Shown here one piece after another: positions 21,873 through 33,400 of a stretch of DNA of 64,000 bases. A model generated the notes under the pieces. It saw only the letters and a list, made by a program, of their open reading frames with translations. It did not search any database and had not been told where the DNA came from. The stretch is taken from contig JAKCWW010000068.1 of NCBI GenBank assembly GCA_026260175.1, forward strand, positions 107,975 to 171,974, read 5' to 3'. The translations under genes were made by a program, and so were the position numbers. Positions within the stretch are counted from its first letter, which is position 1. Every line of letters begins with the position of its first letter. The stretch comes from Reticulitermes lucifugus. Taxonomy: Eukaryota; Arthropoda; Insecta; Blattodea; Rhinotermitidae.

Positions 21873-22179
21873 ATGTCTCATGAATCAAGATCACAAAGCG
21901 TCATCCAGCGCAGCATGGAACGTTCATATTACATGTATTTCACGGACCAACTCTTACTTCTTTGACACAATCTGAAGTTGTATGGGTTTGTCCCACCTCG
22001 CATATTTGTGCAGCTGGTTTGATGCGTCGAGAATGCTTGCCAGGTCGAGTGATCCACTTGGAATGCTTCAGCCAGTATGGTGATGCTGCATAATTGTATT
22101 TCGAACAAGAAGGAATTAAGTGTACAGCCTGCAACATGAAAACTCTGAACAAAACCCGTATTAAACTAGACAAGCTAGG

Positions 22180-22223
22180 CATTTTACGCATAACGTAACA
22201 TCGTGGCGTTTTAGCGTAAAATG
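22180..22223. repeat. 10-bp-arm hairpin
   Basis: CATTTTACGC (22180-22189) and GCGTAAAATG (22214-22223) are perfectly inverted around a 24-nt loop. It lies about 45 bp before the tandem repeat pair. Role unknown. Confidence 0.5.
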
Positions 22224-22267
22224 TGTACCTCCTCTGCTATCCTAACAGCCTGATACCATTTCACTCG

Positions 22268-22735
22268 ACAGCGCTTTTATGGCGATTTAATGTGGCCGGC
22301 AAGAGAAACATACTTAGGTCTTCATGTATCATGCCGATATTTTTGCCCGATTTCAAACTAATGTGGAATTCCTCAACAGATTTTAACAAAATTCTCCAAT
22401 ATCAAATTTCGCGTAAATCCGCCTATTGGGAGACGCGCTGATACGTGCGGAGAGAAGGACAGACACAGGGACGGATGACCTGACCGACCATTTCAGACGA
22501 AGAGAACTCTTTTATGGCGATTTATCGTCACCAGGAACAGCAAAATGTACTTGGTGTTCATGTAAAGTGCCCAATATTTTTGTCCGATTTTAACAAAGTT
22601 CGGATTTTCTGAAGAGATTTTCATAAAGTCCTCAATATCAAATTTCACCGAAATCCGTCCACTGAAGCCGCGCTGATACATGCGGACAGAGACGGATAGA
22701 CAGGTGGAAGGACATGACTAAGGTAATAAGCGATT
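22268..22735 (+). repeat. Dispersed repeat E in tandem (two units of about 234 bp)
   Basis: CTTTTATGGCGATTTA occurs at 22274 and 22508, and CGCGCTGATAC(A)TGCGG at 22434 and 22669, giving a period of 234-235 bp. In between, both units share TTTTTG.CCGATTT, TTTTAACAAA and CAATATCAAATTTC in order. Unit 1 spans about 22268-22500 and unit 2 about 22503-22735. A third copy lies on the minus strand at 48.2 kb and a decayed one at 9.8 kb, so the unit is a dispersed family and the tandem is a local duplication or adjacent insertion. The frames are broken by stops. The family is not recognised by name. Confidence 0.75.
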
Positions 22736-22834
22736 TTCGGAACTGCGAGAACGCGCTGAAAAATGAAGAGTATGAAGTATACTTATCTGATTTACGGATC
22801 TCGTTGTAAAAGGTAAAGTACACTTCACCCTATA

Positions 22835-23041
22835 ACCTGCACAGAGAGGTAGTAGAGGTGTAGATGTAGGGGATAGATCAACCCGGTCCAGCTATTCCAA
22901 TCCCACTGCTTGAAGATCCATTTTAATATTATCCTCCCATCTACGCCTAGGTCCTCCAAGTGCTCTCTTTCCCTCAAATCTCCCCACCAGAACTCTGTAC
23001 GCGCCTCTCCTGTCCTCCATACATGCCACATGCCCCGCTCA
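22835..23041 (-). pseudogene. Non-LTR retrotransposon C-terminal fragment (best copy)
   Basis: The minus-strand frame 23038-22892 reads [20 protein letters not shown], then [24 protein letters not shown] and a stop. This is the basic, arginine-rich C-terminal tail of a non-LTR retrotransposon protein. The frame is open for 48 codons between a TGA and a TAG. A second overlapping minus frame starting at 23031 ([38 protein letters not shown]) is also open; predicted proteins in that frame are likely artefacts of the same repeat. After the stop the copy ends near 22835 without the reverse-transcriptase domain upstream, so it is a truncated fragment. Related copies lie at 4.3, 13.7, 38.4, 58.5 and 58.9 kb. 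Confidence 0.75.
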
Positions 23042-23440
23042 TCTGCTCTGTATTATAGCATAGGAAAGTCACGACATTTTTATCTCACAAAGGAAATGCA
23101 TGATTTAATCCTCTCATATTTCTTTTTTAGTATTGAAGTATAAAGAATTCGTCACTGAACTCAAAATGACCAAACAATACGACTACATATTCAGTCCCTA
23201 TTTCAACAGCGCCTTCAGAGCTGCTGTCCATCCCCAATTCATTACCGTTCTTGCTGAAATTAGACTTCTACTTGAACCATTTTGTGCAACACAGGCACAA
23301 CGTCATTTCCTGGCGTCCCAGTAGGTTGAGTATTGCCCTTGCTTTCCTGTTCTTGGCTTTTTTTTTAATTTCCAGCATGAAACTAGCATAACCATCAGCT
23401 TGGTCCATAATTTTAACGCTTTATGCGTGTTTATGATTAT

Positions 23441-23498
23441 AAGGCTGTTCACATCTGCCGGACGATAAGGTCCGCCGCGCCACCAGCCTTGTGTGAAC
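23441..23498. repeat. Short GC-rich inverted repeat
   Basis: AAGGCTGTTCACA (from 23441) and the inverted CCTTGTGTGAAC (ending at 23498) flank a GC-rich core containing GGACGATAAGGTCC. The whole stretch could fold and may be a MITE remnant. No second copy was seen. Confidence 0.35.
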
Positions 23499-23499
23499 A

Positions 23500-26400
23500 A
23501 TTACGGACCAGCGTTTAATCGTTCAGTGACCACAGGCTTACTACCGCTGTCTTTGGTTTTTGGACTTGGGTGGTTCTCCGGAAGCCACCGCAGGACCTTC
23601 AGCTGATTTGAACATGCAAACTATGCTGGCAATTAAAAGTTCATGGACACAGTCCCGTCTTTAATTTTAACTGATTTATTGTCACTTCTACAAGACTGAA
23701 GTCCAGAGTAATATTTATTTACCTAACTCCAAAGCACAGGGCCTTTCTTCAATGGCAGATAGCTATTCTGTCGCTTGAGAAACGGATCCATTACTTCAGA
23801 ACCGCCAAAAGAGAAGACTGGTTTGATCTATATTCTGAGACATTCCAATGCACTACCTATCCCATTTTTAGAATATGTTCTTCTAACATATATTTTAATA
23901 TTATATTCCCAGATTCCGTCTACGCCAATGCCGGCCACAATGCTCGCGAGTTCTACCTAAGGTCTTCTACCCAAACAGCACCGGAGTTGTGAATTCGAAA
24001 GCCACTTGGAGCATGGATGTGTTTCTGGTTTTTTCTGTTTCTTTGCCTGTACAGGTACAGGCCAAGCGAAGAGCCTATCGCCGTCCGTGGAGTCCCCATA
24101 AATGTCCACAAACAATATTCATAAAAGATAAATATGAGACCATGGATCGCAATGGCTCTAGAGCAGTCAGAACACATTTGTCGCCATATATAACAACATA
24201 TCTTTTAAATTCAGGTTTTTATGCTATAAATTTTTACAGTATTCTGGTCTTTCACATTCATGCTACATTCCAACATATCCGACTCTCGTTGCTGTGATTC
24301 CACATCTTTTATCATTCACAAACATTCCATTTTTGACGCTTTATCATCTGAGAAACGGAGAGGGCCCGAAGTAAGCCACAAAGTACAGAAAGATACAGGC
24401 GGAAGAACGTGGTAGGCTCAGCCCGTATAAACGATGAGTAAGGCTTCGTCAGGGTAACTGAACGTGCAACTCGGAAGTGGAAGACAGATGTCTTCCATTT
24501 TGTTCGCAATCAGCATCAGAGGCAGAGCAGGCCCACGTGCCGTTAGCTTCACAACGGAGGACGTGAACGATTACTGCTCAAAGTACAGGATGAGCAGTTT
24601 TATTGGAAGTACCTGCGATACTTACAGCGTTAACGCAGAAGGTCTGATACGTCTGTTCGTACCTGGTGTCCCGACCCCTGATTTTATTCCCAAGGCGATG
24701 GAACCTATTAAATACTACCGCATTAAAGACGCCTATTCACATTACTTGATCTTACTCAAATTTGTCATACTCAAGCGCCTACATAACAAGTGAAAAGAGT
24801 GCACTCATATATTGGCTTTGTCGAAAATCTCAAGTTTCATTTATCTGACCAGTTATGTGCTCATCATGTGCTTGGTTGCACGCGCTCGTCCACTGCCTCT
24901 TTAATCGCTCACCAGCCCAAGCGTTAATTTATTCATGGAGTGCTGCCGTCTGGTTGAAGTGTTTTCTATATGCTTCATACTCAGTTCTTTCTTCAGTCTC
25001 AGCCCGTAACTCACAGTGAAAAGAGTTTGTCTTAATTATAAGAACGGTTTCGCTAACAGCTCCTACCTCACAGAAAAAACAAACCCATAACAATTATCAG
25101 AGTAACCAGGGTGTCAATCAGTCTTTTACTGACACTAAAGGTAATATATGCATTACGTACAACTAGTCAGTTTATGACAAAGACAAACCACTGACTTACG
25201 AATATTGCTCAGCCTATATCTAAACATTGATACAGAGCGGATTATAGTCGTGTGTTATCTTCCGCAGTCTAATTTTCCCCCTCCCGGATTAAGATATTAT
25301 TCCACAGTGCATATTTTTTTGTAATGCAGTTCATGTCACGTTTCATTCACAAAACTGGTTTAAGATAGTATTATACAAGTCTGGAAAGCAATGACATATT
25401 ATAAGCTGTCGTTTGGAGGATGTGAGGAATTCTTGTTCAGGGTATATAGAATCCGGAGTTCTAGAACATGACGTGACAGTGTTAACTGCAGCAGAAAACT
25501 TGAGATGTTAATGCCGCCGGGAAGTCAATACAAATCCGGTTTGTTGCTGCACCATCAAGTTTCCTACAATCTCACAAGATAATGGCATATTGCTCTCAGC
25601 AAAGTTTCAGGTTATGTTGCCCCTTGTCCATCCGGCCTCAAACGCAATTTATTTGCCCGTCCCTGATAACGACGGTTGTAAGTATAGAGTATCACTGGAA
25701 TCACAATTAACTAGGGAAACACGTAAGTAATCGTAAAAAACAGTCCCATTGTCACTTCCACCACGAATTCCTTAAGAATTATCTTGTGATGGAGCCTGTG
25801 AAATGCTCGGTACCTTCCTAGTAACACAAAAATTATCTAAAGTAAACAAAACATTATGTTATCTTGTTTGATCATCTGGTATTTATTTACCTGAGTGGAT
25901 CTTTAAAGACTGAAAATCGTAGCTGTAGATTTTTCCTCACAGAGAAGGCAGAAAAGAGAACACAGATCCGATCATAAATATTGCCCGTCGATATTTTACA
26001 TTTTCATGTTCTGGCCAATATTATCTCGGCAAGACGTTAGCACCGAGCAGTTTACCTCAGTGGTAAAGAGCCCGAATTCAATTCGGGAGACAGAAATCCC
26101 ATCCACAGCACAGACAAAAGGTATTTTTCTCCGTCCGCAGGCAAATGCCTGTATATCACCTCAAATAAGCCATAATTTATTCCTCCCTATCCGTGAAGTT
26201 CACCTGTTGTGATCGTCCTGTCATTTTATGCTACATTAACAATTGCTGCAGTTGATACAACGTTTACAATATACGCGTTTACGCATTATGTCACTGTTAG
26301 TGTACATCACTCTAGAACAGTCATTTAAATTCAACGTCATTCTGAATCGGTGGTATCAAACAATGCACCACTGACTCCCAACAGCCTGATACTCACAAGT

Positions 26401-26630
26401 ACACATCGCATAGCAAGGACCTTACAAATAAGGACACCCAGATATCGCTGTAGGTCTTGATGGAAGGTACTGCATTCCTCATATTGGGTCCAATTACTTT
26501 ATGAAGCTTTCAATTTAGCTTTTCCAACACATGTTTTTCACTCATCGGCAGACCAGACCTTCTCCTTCAAACCGGTTAGACCAGACAGTTTTCAAGTTCT
26601 AGACAAGCACGCATGTTCACTACGTCCGTA
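23500..26630. other. Gene-free DNA
   Basis: No supported gene. The part at 24360-24720 is less AT-rich and holds a 109-codon + frame (24464-24793) without any recognised domain. An 18-bp palindrome GGAAGACA, GA, TGTCTTCC lies at about 24478. A weak tRNA-like trace at 26045 is treated under rejected items. Confidence 0.5.
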
Positions 26631-26910
26631 ATTTTTCTTTCTTTCCTTCCCTTTTTTTTAACATCTTAACTTCCTATTCTTTCAAGCTCATCACCTGAAA
26701 TCCCATATCCAAAATGCACACATTCTTCATCCTTATTCTTCAGTTGTAGCTCCATACAATCTTTATCAAACCTTTTTTTTTTCAAAATTTTCCCCTCTTA
26801 GAGGCTAATTTTTCTCTACAGTTTGTAATTTGTTTCCCTTTTTTCGTTCTGCTTTTACTTATGAATCTGTATGTGTCTTTTCTCTCCTCTGTCCATACTT
26901 ATTTTTTTAT
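26630..26910. repeat. Polypyrimidine-rich tract
   Basis: The + strand is dominated by T and C, with runs such as TTTCTTTCCTTCCC near 26636 and an eight-T run after it. No frame of interest. It could be a decayed poly(T)/CT microsatellite. Confidence 0.5.
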
Positions 26911-29900
26911 TCTCCTCTCTCCTGCCTTGAAAATTGTCAACTGTATATTGGGGTTAGCCTATGACGACTCGATGTTGAAGCCTTTAGGATAGCTGTGGTC
27001 ACCTGATGGAGAAGCAACGAGCTACCCTGAAAACCCATCAAAAATATCCTCTGTTGCTTTCACATCAGGCGGTGAGTTTACTTCTTTGAATGTGCTGGTG
27101 ACTCAGATCGCATCTCTGTACTTAAAAGGCAGACAGTCTACTTCATTAGAAACTGTGTCTCTTGAAAGAATAATTCTTGTGACTTTGAATCCGCTTTGGT
27201 AGTTTTGTATGTTAAAGTACTTTCACATTTCTTACCAGCCAATTCGACAATAACACGTTCTCACGAGATTGAACAAATTTTCTGGAGATTTCATCTAGAC
27301 GTACGTTGCATTGTTTTACCCAAATCTGAATAATCTGAACATTGTCCGTTACAGGTGCTCGAGTTTTTTAGTTATATGATGAGATCAAAAGCAGGACAAA
27401 CTCTGCTTCTCTAGTTTTCTTAGACTGACCCTGAAAATTGAAGTACTACTATCCTCCGAAACATTATAATATATTTCCCAGTCGACGACACGTAAAAAGT
27501 TGGATATTCTCTAGACTTATTTACTAGTGCATTACGAATGTGTCCTTCATCTTTAAGAAGCAATAGAATGGTTTAACTCTTGAGAGATCTTGGCCTATGC
27601 AATGAAACGAAAAAGTGTAAAGAATACTCTCATTTGATCACCCACTTAAATTTGCAGCTCAAATTGATCCTCAATATTTCCCTTTCAACGAGGATGACAC
27701 ATAATGGTCAGTTCTCTTGATACAAACAATCATAGTTACATTCTGCTCTTGTTCTGCTGATGCTAGTCTATCTGCTTATTTACAGCCTCTATGTCAAACA
27801 CTTTAAATGGAATGTTTACTGTTCTGATTCCTGTTTCACCAAGGTCCTATATTTGGTGGAATCGAAAACATTGGCTCTTCAAAACACACTGGCCGCTCTT
27901 CAAAATTTCTGCAACCGGTGTTCTGTTAAGAGACAGTGTTTATTCACAAACACGTACGTAGGTCTTTCGTATAATTAATTCTGCACTTTACGTTCATAAC
28001 CGACGCGACCAAGGTTCTGTGTGACTGTTATGTTCCATAAATGTCGGGAAATATCTTGGTAAGTTAACGACTACAATTTTAAACTTTTAGTAAGGAATAT
28101 GCGTCATGGAATTGTGGAATCAGAAGAACTGACAAACCAGGAGCCTTTAATAATTTAGCAGCAGGAGATTTGAGAGAGAAGGCAAGAGATGTAGCAGACT
28201 TTCCCTGAGTAACTAATAAACCATCAGAAAAAAAGACATAAAATTCCGGTCGAAAATCCCGAAGGAGAAGAAAACTTGGAAGACTTAGATGCAGATAGGA
28301 TAGTGATACTAAAACATTTATTGTGAATTCATCTGGCTCAGTATAGAGCTCTTCACTTTTGACGGTAATAAAGTAATGCTTCATCAGTACACTAGCCACA
28401 CACTTTTCATGACACGGAAAGGGATGGGACCAATCAATGTCCACAAACACGTGTCATGTTGTCTCACAGGAAGTGGGCGATATTAACAGTTATACATAGC
28501 CGCCATTATGCAGTTCCCACTAATATATGACTATAATGATAACATAATCGTGTTTATATAAGACATGTGCTGTTGTTAATGTTCAACAAAAAAACGATAC
28601 TTGGCATACATCTTTCGACATTATTTTCAACGATAAAGGCCCTCGACCTCTCTAGTGTACAATTGGTTTCTAACGGTCATATCTTTCAGGTAGGTTCTGC
28701 CTTTTACGGAGTCTGCCTATTATGAAAAGTCGTTGCGTGTTGAAAATTGCTTTTATTTTATGCAAATGGAGACTATTTCTCTGCTTGGTACTATAAGGAC
28801 TAGATATAAAAAATTATTGCGATAGCTATAAAAAGTTAAATCGAATCTGTCCTAGGCATTTGCGAAATCTTGCACATATGTGGAATGTGTTCGTTTCTTT
28901 GTCTTGCATTTAACCCTCTGAAGCATGAAATTTATCTAAATAATATTTACAAATTCACTTCCACACAGAAAACACACTCTGTAGCCATCAGAAATGCTAA
29001 CTGGTTAAAGTTGCTTGGAAAAATAATCGCTGTTTATACTCAGACTCATAAAAAATGTATGTACCTAAATGTCCTCTGTGTACAGAATGAAAAAAATGTC
29101 TTAGAACTTTGGTTGTGATACTTAAGCTTTTCCATAACTATCTTCTCACAGCTGCAGTTGTGTCCTCTTCATTGGCTATTGTGTAGAGACCTTGGCAGAC
29201 CTGCGTCCTCAAGTACCGTAGATGTTACACACCTTTCCACCAGGATAATGCAGCGCGACATCCCGTGCTTTGGTACCAGCAAGATTATTAAAAGCTCCGT
29301 TGATCACGGATATGTTGCAGTATTCCTCGTGTGTGTGTATTCCACGATCATTCTTTCACAATTACACCCTGCTCCACATTCTGTGTCTTGATCAGTACAC
29401 GTAACAAGGCCCTTTGTATTCGTGACAAAACAACTCTGCTGAGAATTGTGGTATCTCACTTGACGATATACTCGTATATATGTATATATAAATGATTCTT
29501 TCGAAATTATATAACAGCTAACCCACTGCTGCATAGAAATTCCTAGATAAAATTAGAAATTCAATTTCAAGTTTTAACATAATCTGTCTCCACTCCCTTC
29601 TTTACATGACTTTTTAAGGATAATGCTATATTTTTACGTGCTTCTTTTCATGAACAATATCAGTAATATGCGGTTATAATTACCCTAACAAGCCTGAGGA
29701 AAATACAATGACGTTTAAACACGTAGTGTGTATACCGTATAATTGTAATGCCAATAAAATCATACCTTAGACTGAAAGATATAATACTGAGGCTTACTAG
29801 AGATCAGTATTTGCCCAAAAGGAGATCGTAAACATACTTTCTGGGAATGTAATGTGATATTAAAAACTGTTATCGAATTCAACTTAGAAATAAAATGGCA

Positions 29901-30195
29901 AGAATCCTTCATGGATTACATTATAAAGTAATCCTATGTGATCTTTAGCCGGCATCAAATGTGGCTCTACTTATGTCCTAATTTTATAGTCCGCCAAGCA
30001 CTTGCAACCCGCAGGGTAACGTTAATTAATAGAAAAGTCTTGCACGATCAAGATCGGGAAGCTACACTACTCCCACACCCACCAGTTCATAACTCGCCTT
30101 CACAGCGATGCAACCGACTTCAGTTCTACGAAGGAAGAATCCCGACTCCCTACGCCGTTGGAAAAGAAGATAGAGATTAAGAGTTGTCGGGCGGT
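26911..30195. other. Gene-free AT-rich DNA
   Basis: The largest frame (123 codons, minus, 28079-28450) is hydrophobic in its middle but has no recognised domain, no visible splice context and no family partner. Nothing else was recognised. Confidence 0.5.
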
Positions 30196-30207
30196 TCCAG
30201 TATTAAT

Positions 30208-30451
30208 TTTTTTTTTTTAGTCGTCCTCTTCTACCTACTCCGGATTTCCCGTTTCAGTGTTGAGGTTGAAAGTTCTTTTGATCACACTGAGAGACACACC
30301 ACAGTCGGTAGGACTCCTCTGGACNNNNNNNNNNNNNNNNNNNNNNNNNNNNNNNNNNNNNNNNNNNNNNNNNNNNNNNNNNNNNNNNNNCGATCCTAGC
30401 AAGCGAGCGGCCGAAGACCCACGCCTTAGACCACTCGGCCACTGGATCGGC
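30208..30451 (-). mobile_element. SINE A copy 2, interrupted by an assembly gap
   Basis: On the minus strand the head GCCGATCCAGTGGCCGAGTG then TCTAAGGCGTGG (A box within 30424-30441) matches copy 1. The gap then removes the B box and middle, and GTCCAGAGGAGTCCTACCGA resumes the body. The 3' end is a T-rich run on the + strand (from 30206), that is, a short poly(A) tail. A perfect 12-bp duplication TCCAGTATTAAT lies at 30196-30207 and 30452-30463, which proves a single complete insertion. Comparison with copy 1 predicts about 90 bases where 66 N are placed. Frames that run through the N block are meaningless. Confidence 0.9.
30325..30390. other. Assembly gap (66 N)
   Basis: Run of N inside SINE A copy 2. 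The missing bases should be the B box and central body of the SINE. Confidence 1.
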
Positions 30452-30463
30452 TCCAGTATTAAT

Positions 30464-33400
30464 AATTAGTAAAAATGAAAAACCAATGCAACCTAATTAC
30501 ATGTGTCTGTGACACAGTAAAACAACTGATACTCGTCATGTTTTGATCCTTTAAGTGTTCACCTTCAGAATCAAATTTTTAAAATTATGAGCTACGAATG
30601 ACTAGATATTGAATGAGATGAGAAAATGACCATAAATCATGAGTGGGTACTGATTTAGAAAGTAGCATTTCTTTCCTTATTTGATGAAAAAATCCTGAAT
30701 TTGCAACAAAGGCACTGGAAACCCGGCACAGATTGAAAACCAGCACCAACGTAACGAGGCTAAAGCGTTAGGTCTTCGCCAATCAGCTGGATGCTTTTTA
30801 AAGCTGGCGTTACAGAGAGTGAAGAAGCGTTTTGCACATGTGGTTTTCAATCTCCCGTTATATTGTTCATAACAATCAAAACATTTTGAATGACGTCACA
30901 AACAACCTACTGATTTGTATAAAGTTATGGAATTATTGGAGACTCTTCCTCCTTTCCGCTCTATTTGTTAGAGAAAATTGCGGTGTTAAAACCTAGGAGT
31001 TCTTCTACACAGCTTTCTACAAGGTTTGGTGCCCTGCGGGTATTCAATTTTGAAGTTCACGTGTTTCAGTTGCTGGAATCACTATTCTTTGAACATTGAT
31101 GTTGTCTTGATTTGTCAGATAAGGAAAATGTTAAATGGTGACCTAGGACAGAGGGCAGACATGTCACGTGACGTGACTGTAGTGAATCAGGTACATCAGA
31201 TAAAGAGCAATTTGTTTCACTTCTTCACATTCAGTGTAGATATTTAGTTTCAAAGACGTAGCTTTCAAGCAGAAACATTGATTTTTCAATCATATGCACG
31301 AACCATGAATTCCATCAGTTTGTTTAAACTATAGAAGTGAAATTCACAAATCACAGGCGACAGGTGTACTTCTGCTGCTGACATAAAGGTAAAGTCTCTT
31401 CGGGCTCGTGAGCTTTCACAGATGTTGGCAGCGCCATAAAGTTATTTACATAAAGCACCAACTGACAAGAGGAAAGTGCTGTGGAACCACTGTCCTAACT
31501 TATGGCTGTGTTAAACAAACTTACTGATCCTTAGAATAACAGTTTCGTGCGCAAAACTAAAGCCTGATATTCACCCATATATTTTGGTATGTGCACTCTC
31601 CATCAGACGATAAATAAGACAAAATAAAGATTCTCCAAACGGTTTTAATAATGCAGTATTTTGAGGTTCTCAGGACGTTAAATATGACTATTACTGTGTT
31701 TTGGTGCTTGACGCCGTGAAGTCTATTAGATGTGTATCGACACTTCAGAGTATCCTACTATCTGTACCATGATCAATCCTCTTCATCATCATCTCCTCTG
31801 ATGATGGCGAAAAGCGTTTCTTTCAAAACGTCAGTACACTTCTTCTAGACTCTAGCGTGTCTTCCAGAAAACAATTTTCATTTTTGCTAATCGTTGATTC
31901 TTTATACCAGTATTTTGTAGGTCATTTTCTAGCAGATTTGGCAAATAGGAAGACTCCCAGAAAGTAATGTTGCATCTAATAAGAAACAAAGGAAAGGAAC
32001 TCACACACTGTACCAAACAGGAAATAAGACACGCATAAACAAGGGGACAAGGGACAGAAAATGAAAGTTACAAATAAACGAAGAGATAAATGCAAATTAC
32101 ACACAATACAGAGATGTCTGTCATATAAAAATCTACGCGTAAATATAATGTAAAGATACTCAGTATGCTTGCATAAAAATTTTTTATATACGCACACGTT
32201 CAGTGATAAATTTGGCCAAAGCCATCACGAAACAATTAAAACCCTAATTTTGAGGACTTTAAACAGGCTTAGAAAACCAAAGAAATACATCAGGATAGCC
32301 AGTAAAATCGCCGAGGTTCAATCGGCATAGCTCATAAGACTCCTTAAGAATATCGTATTGAAAATTAAGAAAGTTTAATTAAAAGGCTTACAGTCATTTG
32401 CAGCAGAGAAATATGTTCTGAAAGACTTCAATGATTTCAAAACACAGCCTTAGCTTTTCTGATATTTATGCTATTACTGTGTAGTGCTAACTGCCCAGTC
32501 TGAATAAGAAAATGGTTGGTGCAATTTGTCATATGTAAACTTTTAAAATTACTGATTACCACAGTAAAATGGAGATTAATTTTCTTCTCCTCCTTCTTGT
32601 TCTGTTTAGCGTGCTTTAGATACGTTCTGAAATACAGAGAAACATGTTCACTTCCATTAACAGCGAGAGAGGAAAAAGAAGGGGCTGCAAATTGTCACGT
32701 TTATTCTCAAACTGAATTCCATCACACGTGTCTCTGTATGTACCATGTACAATATGAATTAACACCACAAGGAAAAACGTAGTAAATGCGAAAATTTAAC
32801 AGTTCCAGAAAGATATGTACAACTTGCCTTTACTAACATGGTTAATATGTTTTGTGAGTGAAAATTAGGATCATAGAAAGTAACAGAACTATGGAAGAGC
32901 GAGACGAATTCAGATGTACAAGAAGTTGTGGTTTCGAATTTCCTCCAGGAAATTCGGTGGAGTCACTGGATTTATTTGTAATGCACATCAATTTCTCCAC
33001 ATTTGCTGGAATAACATAATCACGATATTAAATCATTTTATTGTCTCACGCTATCGTGTTATGCAGTTGAAAAACCACTGCCGAATAGACACACATCCAA
33101 ACTATGTATTTCCTTAAAACAAAAGTCCACTACGCTCAATTACACCCCAGTGTAAGAAATTTCAAATTTCACTAGTGTGCACGAACCTACAGGAAAGTTT
33201 GCAGGTTTTGAGAAATATGAAAACTTAAATACCAAGGTCAGTGACAAGACGTTTTCTGCAATTCCTCTAGGTCTATTCAAAGTTGAAATATCTGCTTCAG
33301 GGATAAAATTCACTAGTATTTGGGCCTCAAAACCTTATAAAAACCACAACCGAAATAACCTTGTTATTTGCCTTCAGTCTGCTTGAAATCATATCTATAC

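Noticed and set aside
23880-23940. Possible further LINE C-terminal fragment (GGCGTAGACGG...AATATAATATTAAAAT on the minus strand)
   Set aside because: Too short and too diverged to separate from AT-rich chance similarity.
24464-24793. 109-codon + frame in a less AT-rich stretch
   Set aside because: No family resemblance; base composition alone is not evidence of coding.
26040-26090. tRNA-like GTTTACCTCAGTGGTAAAGAG then GAATTCAATTCGGG
   Set aside because: The B box is too far from consensus and no cloverleaf can be drawn; possibly an old SINE, but unsupported.
28079-28450. 123-codon minus frame
   Set aside because: No domain or motif recognised and no supporting context.
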